From: Dichomitus squalens LYAD-421 SS1
Taxonomy: Eukaryota; Basidiomycota; Agaricomycetes; Polyporales; Polyporaceae
NCBI RefSeq assembly: GCF_000275845.1
Contig: NW_006766922.1
Location: forward strand, 3,403 to 67,402
Length of the DNA stretch: 64,000 nt
Direction of reading: 5' to 3'
Position 1 is the stretch's first letter. Every line of letters begins with the position of its first letter. The notes beneath the pieces were generated by a model. That model worked only from the letters and a program-made list of their open reading frames with translations, searched no databases and was not told where the DNA came from. The translations under genes and the position numbers were made by a program. Positions 35,006 to 46,208 of this stretch are shown piece after piece.

Positions 35006-35951
35006 TCACCACGGCACAATCTCGTGTCGGTAATTGATGAGGCGCCCACTGTCCTCCGGCCGCAAGGAGGTGATGACCTTCACAACCCCGGCAACGCTCT
35101 CTGTGAGAGTGAGAGGCGCATCATCTCCCCCCATGTCTATTTCGGTGTAAGTCAACTTGAATGAGGCAGATACGACATGAATATCGGACTTACCTGTCTT
35201 AACCCACCCGGGGCAAAGGCAAACGACGTTGATGTCGGGCCGCTCCGCCTTCTGCTTGTACGTCTAGATCAAATGAAATTATGGCCTCTGACAAGCCAGA
35301 AGCGCGCGACATACCAGCATGTTGAGCGCGGTCTTGGTGATTGCGTAAGACGCCCATGTCTCGCCAAAGCCATAGCCGAACGCCCCAAGAGAGCTCGAAA
35401 CATTCACAATGGTCTTCTTCTCGCTACGCTCGACGAGAGGGAGATATATTTGAGCCATGAATGCAGGTGCCGCAACATTCGTCTTGAACACCTGAGCCCA
35501 CCCGTCGATATTCATGGTGAAGGCGGTGTCTATCTCTTGGTTCTGCGACCATCGTTAGGAGTGAGGGGACCAACGCAAGATAGCTACAAGACTCACAATC
35601 GCTGCATTGTTGATGAGATAGTCGAGACCCTTCTCTCCGACAATTGCAGACACCTCTTCGACCGACTGCATCATCGACTCCCGATCATCCACGTCTAGAC
35701 GGATGATCTGCAGCGTCCCCTTGGCGGAGCTCTTCAGGGCATTAAGAGCCGTTGCCTTGGAGGGATCGCGACACGTTGCAATAATGAAGTTGGAAGGCAA
35801 CTCAAGAAGTTGCTTGGTGAGCTCCAGCCCTATTCCGCGAGAGCAGCTGCCAAAGGGAACCTCGTTATAAGGGTTTGTCGATGAGTGGTCGTGAGGTTGA
35901 ACCTTCGACGTACCCAGTGATGAGCCATGTGTACTGGTTGGTGATAGCCAT
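35006..35951 (-). CDS. Short-chain dehydrogenase/reductase, paralogue 2
   Basis: Same exon plan as SDR 1. The start at 35951 gives MAITNQYTWLITG, and the glycine-rich NAD(P) motif (TGCSRGIG) is completed after the first intron. NNAAI replaces NNAGI, the serine region is NVSSSLGAF and the catalytic pair is in YAITK. The C-terminus is YRHEIVPW with the stop at 35006. About 235-240 residues. The protein is clearly related to SDR 1 throughout, so the pair arose by tandem duplication. All catalytic residues are present, so activity is expected; the substrate is unknown. A TATA-like box is at 35993-36000. Confidence 0.92.
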
Positions 35952-35992
35952 GAGTGTCGTTGTGAATGTGGAACCCCTTAGCGAGGACCTCC

Positions 35993-36000
35993 TTTATATC
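35993..36000 (-). promoter_or_regulatory. TATA box of SDR 2
   Basis: The minus strand reads GATATAAA about 42 bases before the start codon at 35951. Confidence 0.55.
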
Positions 36001-37261
36001 TGTCTCCGCTTCCTCGGCGTGAGACTCAAACCTACTTATTGCTGGGACGGAGTTACTTGCCACATCAGCGAATGCATGTGCATTACGAATAGCTACCGGT
36101 GGCTCGCACGTAGGCTATACTCACATCCGCTACCTCGGTATGTGCTATTGCCTGCTGAAGTAGCGACTGTTGGCGACTAAAATGCTATGTCCGACTAATG
36201 GCATGTACAGCCATCATTCCGAATGACGGCTCTTCTGTGTTGCAGTGACGGTATGTACGATGGCAATCTCGGCTTGGTCTGTGGGTCGAAGAGACGGAAA
36301 TCTTGCGCTAGAGGGGCTCGTGGGTAATTGCAGGGGACGGGGGCTGTCGTCGTGACCGGGTCGCTCGGTGGGGTCTTGCCGGCGGGGCCCGTACCATGTA
36401 TGACTCGACGGTTTGCGCCCTGAATTAATGCTGCAGCTGAGTCCGCAAGGTACATATCAGAGGCAACTCGTGTGTGACTTACGGTATAGCTATTCCGTCG
36501 ACACACCAGTAGATTTGCGTCCCCCTAGGAATCCCGCGTCAGGTCATTTGCATGACATGCAGATGCGGAGGTAAAGCACACGGGGAAAACAAGAAGAAAA
36601 ACAATCAGGATCCTACACAAGATTTTGATGAGACTCACAGAGCGATCGATAATGGTCAAATCCGTGCAGTTGGATCGACGGCTGCGCAACTTGAATCCTT
36701 TGCTACCACGGTAGATATAGAGTTGATGTCCTGGAGTCTTTAAGAAGGACTTGTGTCAGTCACCTCGCGCACCGGTTGAGGACCAAGCACAATGTGCGCT
36801 ATATAGTCGAGCTAAGCATACGATGGACCAAGGAGTCGTGGTGGCGATCTACAAGTTGATGGCACAGGGATGCATCGAGCGCCATCATGATCATAACCCC
36901 TGATCTAATCTGATGTAATCTAATCTAATCAACGCTCTTGGCCGATGACCAAGCTTACGATTGTGGAAGTCGGGGCCATGACAATATTGACAATGTACGA
37001 CTGGCGACATCTCACGGCGACTGAATCGACTAGTATCAACGACTAAGTAACTAACGCGCGGATCCTTGAGCCTTGCTGAAATGCTCGGCCTGCCGGTCCG
37101 AACGTATGTACCTCCCCCGCGGGGACTGCTGCCGTTAAGACGCAACGGCCCGAGATTTCCCCGCTACTGTATTACTTCTTCCACCAGTGGTATGCGGCTC
37201 CGACTAGGTTTGGATCGAAGCCGAAGAATCCTTCTGGCTGCCGCACATTCATATCTCATCC
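36001..37261. other. Divergent intergenic region between SDR 2 and SDR 3
   Basis: About 1.3 kb serving as upstream region for both SDR 2 (minus) and SDR 3 (plus). It contains a degenerate pentanucleotide run at 36902-36930 (listed). No gene is supported. Confidence 0.55.
36902..36930. repeat. Degenerate TAATC pentamer run
   Basis: Five imperfect to perfect TAATC/TGATG units. A longer, cleaner run of the same unit lies at 45694-45720, on the far side of NMD3 and the first helical gene pair. Confidence 0.6.
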
Positions 37262-37270
37262 TTATATGAA
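37262..37270 (+). promoter_or_regulatory. TATA-like box of SDR 3
   Basis: TTATATGAA lies about 55 bases before the ATG at 37325, the same spacing as in the other SDR genes. Confidence 0.45.
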
Positions 37271-37324
37271 AGATTACAGTGCGGCTGACCCACCATTGTC
37301 GCCCCCATACTCTCCTACTACGAC

Positions 37325-38277
37325 ATGACGGAGACGAATACTTGGTTGATCACCGGGTGCGTGGACCTTCAGTAGTCTCCTGCACAGGCATCCTGTCACT
37401 CATCGCACTCGTCCATTCACTACAGAGCGAACCGGGGAATTGGCCTGGAGCTTGCCAGACAGCTGCTGACCGTGCCCACCAACATCGTCGTCGCGACCTG
37501 CCGCAACCCGAACGGCGCGACTGAGCTCCGCGCGCTCAAGGACGCTGCCCAGGGCACACTACACATTGCTCCGATAGACGTCTCATCTGAGGGCTCGATC
37601 AAGAACTCGGTCTCGATTGTCCAGGAGGCCTTGGGTGAAGGTGGCATCGATATTCTATATAACAACGCAGCCATTGTGCGTACTATGCTCGCTCTTTCTC
37701 GTATCCCCTGATCCTCGTGATTCTGACGATGAAGGAGGTAGAATGAAGAAGATGACGTTCCATCGAATGCAAAACCAGAGGTGTTCTTGCGCACGATCCA
37801 GGTGAACGTTGTCGGGCCGATGCTGCTCTACCAGGCGTACCTCCCACTCCTGGAGAAGGGTAAGAAGATGGTCGTAAACATGTCGAGCGGACTTGCAAGC
37901 ATCGGATTGAATCACGGTGGCAAATGTACATCGTACAGCATCAGCAAGACTGCTTTGAATATGCTTGTGAGTGTTTGATACGCTGTACTCGGGAGGTTTT
38001 TACAAATACTACGATGTCACGCTAGACCTACAAGATGACGAAGGAGCGCCCGGATTTCACTGCGATTGTGCTAGATCCCGGATGGGTGAAGACCGGTAAG
38101 CACTTTACGTCTAGCATAAAATCACATATACTCACCGTTGCTGCAGAAATGGGTGGGGAGGGAGCACAGCTCGAACCCGAGTATAGCGTGTCGCACATAA
38201 TCAAGCTCATCACCTCGCTAAAGAATGAAGATAGCGGAAAGTTCTTCACATACGCAGGCAATACAATCCCCTGGTGA
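37325..38277 (+). CDS. Short-chain dehydrogenase/reductase, paralogue 3
   Basis: Third SDR of the cluster, in opposite orientation. The start MTETNTWLITG is followed by an intron (GTGCGT...CTACAG); joined, the NAD(P) motif is TGANRGIG. Next are YNNAAI, another intron, NMSSGLASI and the catalytic YSISK, then an intron before TYKMTKERPDF. The last exon starts about 38147 (EMGGEG) and ends in AGNTIPW at 38277. It has the same five-exon plan and the same Pro-Trp end as SDR 1 and 2, but is the most diverged. About 240 residues. Expected to be an active cytosolic NAD(P)-dependent oxidoreductase of unknown substrate. Only 97 bases separate its stop from that of the convergent NMD3 gene. Confidence 0.91.
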
Positions 38278-38374
38278 ATACAGCAGTTCCATACACACGT
38301 TTCCCATTGTAGCATCTGAGAGAGCAATATACTTGTAAGAGGAGACGGATATAATGAGCAGTGATACACTCCGC

Positions 38375-40306
38375 TTATGCCGAGTCCTCCAAAGTCATAT
38401 CGTCGAAATCCTCCAGTAGCTCGTCCAGCTTCACCTGGGGGAAGTCCGGCTCCTCCTCCGCGTCCGTCTCTGTCCCAGCATCCGGCGCAGACGCGTGCTC
38501 GTCCACGTCCATATCGAACTGCCCCTGCCCCTTCCTCCTCGTCTTCCCGCCTGCCAAGCCTGACCCAGCCCCAGGCTTCTGCGCGCGATAGAGGTTGACC
38601 GCCCCGCGCATCTCCTCGTCCTCCTCCAACTCCCGCAAGAACAGCTCGTAATCCTCCTCGACCTTCTTCTGGTCCCGTCCGCCCATCCTCCCGACGACGC
38701 CACGGCCACCACCGGTCTCGCCCTCCTCGCCCTCCTCCTTGGCCATGCTCCTGAGCTTCCACCCACGCGGCTTGTTCTTCTTGCGCCGATTCGGGTACGC
38801 CTTCTTCACGAGCACGACGTCAGGCACGCGATGACTTAGGAGCGCCGCGAAGTCGTCGGAGTTAAAGTTCGCGTTCGTCAAGAAGTAGCCCATCGCGCTG
38901 TCTCCCGGCTGCAAGATCCCGCCCAGGTGCGTGCGCGTGTGGAAGATCTGGTCGCCCCCGCCCTCGTAGTCCATCGTGTCATCCTCCCCGGCCCCAGCGG
39001 CCCCATGCGAACGAAACGCGCCGGAAAGGGCGACCTGCGCGTCCGCGAGGACCCATTTGCCGCGCGTCGCGCCCGAGGGCTCGACGTCGAGCACGGTGAA
39101 CTCGACAAGGTCCGTGACGCTTGCAAGGCTCTCAAATGGGGTGCGCCAGTATATTGGGGCGGTGATTTCAGCGGATTGGAGCGTCGCGGGGTCCATGAGG
39201 TGGAGCGAGTTCCCGACGCGCACGCATAGTGTAAGGGGTGAAATGTTCGCCAAGGAGCGCGCGAGCTTGGGCGGGACGCAGACGAGATCGTCCTTACAGA
39301 TGGGCGTGATCTCGACCGAATACGTGTACTTGAAGTTCGCGGTATTGGTGTGCGTGTCGGCGGAGAGGAGCTGCTCGGACGCCTTTGATCTGAGCGGACA
39401 TGGGTCAACGGCGAGTGGGGAGAGCGAGAGGCGGTGAGACGTACCGTACGGGAACGACCCCGCTGAGGAACTCGACCATCTTCTGCGCGTGACTCCGCGA
39501 GCTGTAGAAGAAGTCGAGCCCATCGCGCACCTCCTTCACCGATATTGTGTCCTTCTGCGCGCCGTGCTTGAGGATGAGCTGTTCGAGGAAGAGGAACGTT
39601 CGCTTGTGTGGGACTTTCTGCCGGACCTGCACTAACGCCTTCCATGTGTTCTTTGCAGCGAGCTTCGTGCAGTCAGGGCACTGGCCGTACTGGACGAGAT
39701 ATTCGATCTCGAAGACTTGCTCGAGGATTGTCGCGGTGAGGACCTCTTTCTGGATGGTCAATGAGACACGGAGGCGTTTCGAGTGGGGTTCTGTCCAGAT
39801 AAAATGCGCCTCGGTGAGGCGGACCTTGTTCAGGCCCTTGAGCTTTTTGAGGCAGATAGCGAGGAGCTCTTGGGATTCGGGGCGGGCGATGACCCAGCTT
39901 GAGGGTGGCGAAAGGAAGCGTTCACAATTACGGCAAAATGAGACGGAGGCTGTGATCATTGAGTGAGTTTGAGGATAGCGGGGGAGATATGCAATTGTGA
40001 GGATATCGTAGCACGGGAGAACGGTATATGTGACAAAATATGGTAACACGAGTATCCAAAGACCGGACGTAGCTTCATAGTCGAATTGAGCGCGACTTTG
40101 CACAATGGTTGCATGCGCGGAAGAAGGGCGAAGGATCACAGGCATTAGAAATGGCGCAAACGCTCACCTTGTTTTGGTATACCCTCCGTAATGTCTACGG
40201 TATTCCTCAAGCAGGCAACACAGAGATTTGCAGAGTTGGGTACGATGGGAGTTCCGCAGTCAGCGCAAAGTACACGATGTACTGCGGGAGCGGGAACAAA
40301 CTCCAT
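38375..40306 (-). CDS. NMD3: 60S ribosomal export protein NMD3
   Basis: Three exons, about 550 residues, slightly longer than yeast and human NMD3. The start at 40306 gives MEFVPAPAVHRVLCADCGTP, and the N-terminal zinc-binding cysteines follow in order: CADCG, CVACLR, CRNCERF and CPDC. Family hallmark segments are visible: DITEGIPKQ, WTEPHSKRLRVSLTIQKEVL and HKRTFLFLEQLILKHGAQ. The C-terminal part holds an acidic, Arg/Lys-mixed tail (about 38760-38380) where the family carries its nuclear localisation signal and leucine-rich export signal; LDELLEDFDDMTL near the end fits the latter. NMD3 is the adaptor that binds late pre-60S subunits and Crm1/Xpo1 for nuclear export. It is a single-copy essential gene in fungi. 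Nothing odd was noticed besides extra acidic residues. Confidence 0.96.
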
Positions 40307-41577
40307 GTTGAGGTAAGTGATCAGAGGGTCCTGAGAAGCGATGATGGAAAATCGCAGTCCTTCCTGTGAAAGACCTTGCCTGCTCTGAGTCCTAGGGAGT
40401 ACAGATGTGCACTGAGGGTGATAACGGGAGGAGGATGAAGAGGAAGGGAGGCGATCGAGGTACGCTGACAAAAATCTAGAGATCTACTCAGTACGAGAAT
40501 GAATCTTATCTAATCTCATTCGTCAGCTTGGGCGCTTATTGCATCCGAAGGACTCGGATCTGTGTCCCGCTCGTCTGTGTTCCTCTCGATCGTCTCTCGA
40601 GTTCGGAACGTCCTCCCGCCATGCTCGGAGCTGATTCTTCATCCACAAGGTTAAATCTGGGGAATTTTTCGGACGAGGCATCACGACAGAAGACTGTCAC
40701 CACGAGGCTCGCATTCACACTTGGTAGTAGTACCGTGAAGCGTTAGAGGAGTGCCAGCGCGTTCAGAAGTGAGGTTGTGTTTTTCCTTCCAAGCCGTTAT
40801 CTCCCCCGGCCCGGAGAAAGCTGACTAGCCAACAGAAGTATCCGGTCAGATGTCTTGTGCGAGATAGAGGCTCCGGTACGACTTTTAGTCCCGTAAATGG
40901 GATTGTGTTCTGTTCTTGGAATTCAATGATAAGGAGGACCACCGATTGGAAGGTGCGTGTTGTACAGAAGGTTCATACGACTGGAGCTGCTTGGAATGGG
41001 CTACACCTATAAGATTGGAGGACGAGAGGCGAGCCTCGATTACCTCAATTTAAAGACGAGATTCTGCCTGCATATCCACGGATGCATGCAGAGTGTCGAA
41101 AGACAACACGCACCCGGTATCAGTAACTTAAGTCCTTCCATTACCATGAATCAGCCCAACTTCTGATTTCGACCACAATGCGTACGGTTTGGATGCCGCA
41201 ACTTGTCTGCATTGCGGGAGGGGTGTCCAGATTAGCGTCGTGTGCAGGTTGGAAGGGCTCGCCTTTGAATTTGAATGCTGATCCTCATAAGTAGGCGTGA
41301 CAGTGAGGCGATGGTGAAGTTCCGTGTGATGTCACAATACTTCGTCTCATTGCCGATTGAGTCTATGACAGTCTTCCTTCGGCAGCAGCTTCACACCGAG
41401 GATGACAGTGTTTCAAAGATATATTTGGCTCACTCGGAAAGCTGTAGATAGTCGGGCGAGGCAGTCCCACGTAATATACACTTTGAAGACATGGTGCATT
41501 CACGTAGGCAGTACACAAAGAGAGTCCAGGAGGATAAGGAGGCAAGGCGGTGCCAGACAAAATAGAAAGCAGGTCCT
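40307..41577. other. Intergenic, nothing recognised
   Basis: About 1.3 kb between the 5' end of NMD3 and the 3' end of the first helical-protein gene. Only short frames without family features. It must contain the NMD3 promoter, but no TATA-type box stands out, as is usual for housekeeping genes. Confidence 0.55.
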
Positions 41578-43234
41578 TCAAGACAAGTAGAACTTGCCCT
41601 TGGCATAGAGCTCCAGAAGATCTGCGAGCCGGTTGTATACTTCACGAGGATGACGGAGCTTCTTCAAGAAACGCTGTTCCATTTTCCGTCAGCAGACTCT
41701 ATGTGCGCAGCATCTGTGACAGATTGGCTTACCTTGGTAATGGACATGCTTGGGTCAACAACAAGTTCAAGTTCTTCCTGCAGTTGTTGCATGTCGCACT
41801 TGAGCTTATAGATGGTCAGAATGGAGTACAGATAAGTTCTAACAACGGCACGGGCGTACCACCTGCCAAATCTCGGTGATCGTGTCAATCTTCTCAGCAA
41901 GAGCATCGATCCGCTCCTTCGTCTGCGCAAGCGCCGCGCCATGCCCGACGAGCTCCCTATGACGGGATTCCTGGTATTTGAGGTCGAACCAAGATTCTAT
42001 CAACTCCGAGCTGTACTCTGAACAATTCACGTCTTAGCGTGGTTACTGGTGACAGTGGAAGCATAGGCGACTCACGTGTATTTGCTCCGAGTAGGTTTGA
42101 GTCTCTGTATTTGTAGACTCCTGCGTCAATCGCCACTCCAACGCCCAAGGCCTCAATCTGCAAGTGACTCCTGCGAATGAGCTCGTGCCTGGTAGCATAG
42201 ACACGCAACGTACCAGTATCATCCCGGCAGTAGGCGAGAGAACGCAAATCGCGGTTATGGCGGAGAGCCCCCCTGCCAGTAGTGCGCTATTGGCAAGGAC
42301 GTGCTTGCTAATACTGGTCAAGACCGTTCTCTGTAGTAAGGAATTTAGTGGTAGTTCAAAGCGAGTGGTCTATTGAGAATCACCTCATCATTGACGCTAC
42401 AATGAAATTGTGCCTATTTCGGTAGGGATCGAACTAACACCACGTATCATGACTTACGATTGAAGCATCTTCTCTAAGTTCTGCAGGTGGTCTTTGGCCA
42501 TCTTGACGTCCTCATTACACTTGTCTTCTGCCTTGCCCAGTATATCGTCTATAACAGCCTTGAAGGAACGCACATCGTCGGCGAGCTGTTGTAGGTCCCC
42601 GTACGTTCGTCGGGCAGTGGGTGCTTTCTCGTTCAATTTCTATAGAAAGTTACATAAGTCGAACGAGAATCTTTGCAGTAAGTCATCAGTTCATACCTGC
42701 AGAAAACCTCGAAGTTCGTCTCTGAGGTCTTCGATCTCACTTGGATCCACATCTGTGAGGATCGCTTCCGTATACTCTGGGATATTCATCAGCAACTTGC
42801 ACGGCAGATGCCCGAGTTGAACACCGCTCACGTCTAATCATTGAGGACGCGGCAAGGGCATTCCGGTGACTTTCTTCCAATATCTTGTCAAACCTCTGAG
42901 ATGGTGATAAGTATCAGGGGCGATGCAACGAAGCGAGCCAAAGGCTTACAGTCTGGTATTCCAACCACGTCGGGCGAAGTTGAAGGACCTCCTTGTTTTT
43001 GTCTACGTATCTGCTGCTGTCGAAGCCGATCAGACCGTCCGCGACCGCCCGAAAGCCCTGCCTAATTCCCTTGACAGTTTGCGCCAAGTTCTTGATATCG
43101 GCATTGACTGCGTTTGCGACCGCAGGGGACGTCAGGGCTTGCTCGACGGCGGCTTCAACGACATTGACACTCCTGGTCTTGAGCACGAGGGCCGGTTGCT
43201 CGGTGTGCTGAACGACAGTGATAGCTCTGGACAT
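41578..43234 (-). CDS. Alpha-helical protein with central hydrophobic segment, pair 1 component A
   Basis: Minus-strand gene of about nine short exons, about 370 residues. Start 43234 (MSRAITVVQ), stop at 41578. The N-terminal 150-200 residues are predicted helical and charged (KNLAQTVKGIRQGF; YGDLQQLADDVRSFKAVIDD). An exon near 42213-42320 is hydrophobic and glycine/alanine-rich (LLAGGLSAITAICVLSP), and the next exon continues with IEALGVGVAIDAG. Then come coiled-coil exons (TKERIDALAEKIDTITEIW; DMQQLQEELELVV) and a conserved end (PREVYNRLADLLELYAKG). The order helix - membrane hairpin - helix, with this length, is the plan of ClyA/HBL/Xax-type alpha-helical pore-forming proteins, but no residue-level family match is claimed. 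The gene is divergent from component B at 43908 and has a full paralogue at 47199-48885. No signal peptide seen. Confidence 0.85.
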
Positions 43235-43907
43235 CTCAATGGAGTAGGGTATATGGCGATGAGCGAACTGCGTTCGTGATTCGTTATAAGGACAGTCAGA
43301 CTAGCGAGGTGTTGGGCGGCGATCACTCTGCGCGGCCTGAAAGTGCCGAGCTAGGAGGCACCAGGACACGTTGCTCTCCCGAGAATGCCGCAGCGCCTGT
43401 GCATAGGGCTTTCTTTGGCTTCCTGATCACAGAAGCCATTCAAATTCACAGCGATGTGGTCACTGTGGGCGAATGTAGTCCTCGCCAGCACCCTCATCGC
43501 GACAACCTCATGTCGCAGGCAGTCGAAGCGTTCCATCTCCGGGTTGACTAGCCTAGGTCCTGAACCCAAGCCCTCATGTGTTTGAGTTCGACCACACAGC
43601 TGCGATACGCCCTGATGACCTTCCCACAATGATCAGCGTGCACGCCCCGAGCGCATTGGGCACAGCAGCGCGTGTTTGCTCAGAAGTTGCAGCAGATCAA
43701 CTAAATATGTGACCAAGCTACTGAGCTGGTCCGGATCCCGAGAAGCTTTGATAGGTAAAGTGAGAACTTACCGCCAAAACATGGTATTCTATTGCTAAGG
43801 CGTCTCTCGGGTTCTCGAGCCTTCGTCCGTTGTGTTATGAACAAAAGGGGTTTATAGGCTGAATCCTCGCCCGGAGAGCATTCGCTGAAACTACACCAGT
43901 ACATTCA
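43235..43907. promoter_or_regulatory. Bidirectional promoter region of helical pair 1
   Basis: 673 bases separate the two start codons. A TTATAA box on the minus side (43284-43289) lies 50 bases before component A. TTTATA on the plus side (43851-43856) lies 52 bases before component B. The region holds one copy of the motif TTTGAGTTYGACCAC (43581-43595) that recurs in the promoter of pair 2. Confidence 0.6.
43580..43600 (+). promoter_or_regulatory. Shared promoter motif, pair 1
   Basis: GTTTGAGTTCGACCACACAG matches 49127-49146 at 19 of 20 positions (TTC versus TTT). It sits roughly in the middle of the intergenic region. Candidate transcription-factor site or conserved leader element. Confidence 0.6.
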
Positions 43908-45421
43908 ATGGCGACAGCCTTCCCCACCGTCTCCACTTTTGCGACCAAAGTCGCCGAACTGACTGACACCGCAATCCACCTGCGACGTGCGCTGCTCGAC
44001 AATCAGCCGAAGATAAGACAAATCGATTTCGTGTTGGGTGCAGTCTCATCCTCCAGCTTCTTGCAAGAATGGGAGACGTGTGCAGAGGTGAGAGATACGC
44101 TTCCTAGTCGGATTTTCCGGCATGAGACTCGGATCCAGGATTACCACGGCATCCTCGAGTCGTCGGAAGGTGCTGCCATCAAACTTGCAGCAACAATCGA
44201 ATGTCAGTATAAGTTTCATCTTTCATCGGAACTACACTCACGCGTCATTTCGTAGACTACCTATCGCTGCTAGACGAAACAAACGATCCTGCCGAGATTG
44301 AGGATACCATTGAAGAGCTGAAAGGATTCCGCCAGGCGAGTCAGAATAGTGCCATGAATTCGGTGAGCATGAGCTGACTCATAACTTACACCATTAGAAG
44401 CTGCCGCAGATTCGGTTCGAGCATACGGCTCAATGGGATGCCCTTGTTATTCGCCTCGGCAATCTAGCTGGGACTGTTACTAACGCGGTGGCAACCGTTG
44501 GACCCCAGCTTCAAAATGATGTCAATGTAAAGGAGAGTCGGATTTCTTCATTGGAAAAAGAGCTGCAAATGTACGTCAGTCGTTAGAATAGCGAGTGCCC
44601 GTGCTCAACCGTAACGCCCCGGTACTGCAGGGTACGGGAAAAGGTAACGTCAGTCTGTGTCTAAGCCACCACATCTCATGCCTTGTCCAGAGAAAGAGGG
44701 AGGAGTCCGAAGCAACTTTGGCTCAGGCGCAGAGCTTTGTAGCTGATGCATGGGGCACAGTAGGCAAGTCTAACAGCGGATGGCAGTACGACACGCGCGC
44801 TCGGAATGCAGGCGCCAAACGCCAAACGCGAGCCTCGTACACAGAGAGACCGGAGACCCAGCAATGCAGCAGACAGGAAGAGGCTCGGATTGGTGCGCAA
44901 AACCTCCATACGGTGTCTCTCCACTATAATTGGTTTGACTTCTGACATCATGGAGTCTCTAGACGGAGAACTGACGAGAGAGCGAGCGAGCTTGAAACAA
45001 GCCGTGGTTACTTTGCGGGAGCACGAGGAATTAGATCTCAAGAGGATAATCAGCGTCATTGTGGAAATCCAAATGAGGCTCACTACACAGTCCGGGCTTC
45101 TCAGAGACGTTTTCTCGGACGTGACGTGCAAGGTGCGATCATGTCTGTTCGCCTGGATGACGAACTATCGGAATGCTCACCACTTGTCTCAGCTCACAAA
45201 CAATTCAAAAAACTACCTCAGTGCGCTTCTGAAAGTCCACGGTAACCCCACACCTGTAACATCATGCGTCTTCAGAAACTGAAGTGCCATACTGATTTGG
45301 CGTACCGTAGAGCAACCAACTCGACTGTCGCAACGCAAAGCAGCGCGCTATGTCATCTTCCGTGGTCTGGCAAAAGCGGGCGCAGAATCTGGTAGATGGC
45401 TACGCCAAGAGATTGAAGTAG
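43908..45421 (+). CDS. Alpha-helical protein, pair 1 component B
   Basis: Plus-strand multi-exon gene, about 350-400 residues. Start 43908 (MATAFPTVSTFATKVAELTD), stop at 45419-45421, fixed by alignment of the last exon with the paralogue at 49420-50985 (both end NQL...AKQR..SSS..W..KA...YAK..K). Helical segments in order: residues 10-60 (LLDNQPKIRQID), YLSLLDETNDPAE, a coiled-coil exon (RISSLEKELQM), and a long helical exon (ELTRERASLKQAVVTLREH; VEIQMRLTTQSGLL). No strong membrane segment is seen, unlike component A. Middle exon borders (44560-44900) are uncertain because a polar stretch there differs between the two paralogues. The gene is divergent from component A. Function unknown; a partner of component A is inferred from the conserved pairing. 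Confidence 0.8.
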
Positions 45422-46208
45422 GGTTTCCGGTGCCAGGGTGCTTGGTTGTCTCAAATTCCAATGGTCATGTAAGAGCGAAACAGGCGTATCGTGACGTGTC
45501 GACCACTATATCACGCTTGAATCCCAATCAGTCCCGCAGGCAGAAAAGTCAGTGAATGTGTAAGCTAAGGCATGGTGCAGGAGATCCAGCGTATAGGGCC
45601 CTAAGAGTTGCTTGAGCAAGGAGTGAATGCGCAATTGAAGCAGATCGGAGCATTCACAGGTGCCGACTGTGCCTCGGCAACAGCACAGCGCCATCTGATC
45701 TAATCTAATCTAATCTAATTGATGGGCGCCTTTATTCTCCTCATCATTATCCTCGCCCGGTTACTTCAACCTCAAGGGACGGTCTTCCAGAAGCATCAGG
45801 GATGAAAGTGCCCAGTGAGAACTTACATGGGCTCAGCTGGTTGACGTCGGCGAAAGTCGTGTCAGAGCGGTTGAGGTCGGGACGTCTCGGTTGATATTGG
45901 GCGGACGACTTTAGGCGCTCAATGCGTGTCTCTAACTGACCTGTGCACGGTGGCCGGATCGGACACGCGGCAGTACGCATGTCCTGACACCGGTGACGTC
46001 GACTTCAGTCTGTCTCTAGCTTGTGTCTAACCAGTCTGTAGCATGTCTCTAGCCATGTAATACATTACCTTATGTCCACAAACCAGTGCGCGTGCTCTTC
46101 AAGCCAGCCGTCCCAGGTCTGTCTGTGTGCACTTTGCTCCTGCTCCCAAGCCCGCCACGTCTACCCTCCTCCAAACCGCGTCGGCACTCGGCTTGTCAGG
46201 TTTCTCCA
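45422..46208. other. Intergenic between helical pair 1 and a transposon fragment
   Basis: 787 bases with a pentamer run (45694-45720). No gene supported. Confidence 0.55.
45694..45720. repeat. TAATC pentamer microsatellite
   Basis: Four uninterrupted TAATC/CTAAT units plus flanking imperfect units. The same unit occurs at 36902-36930. It could be a simple microsatellite or the tail of a mobile element. Confidence 0.7.

Noticed and set aside
38028..38762. 244-codon minus-strand frame overlapping SDR 3 and NMD3
   Set aside because: It runs antisense to the last exons of SDR 3 and through the NMD3 tail in the wrong frame; both real genes are certain.
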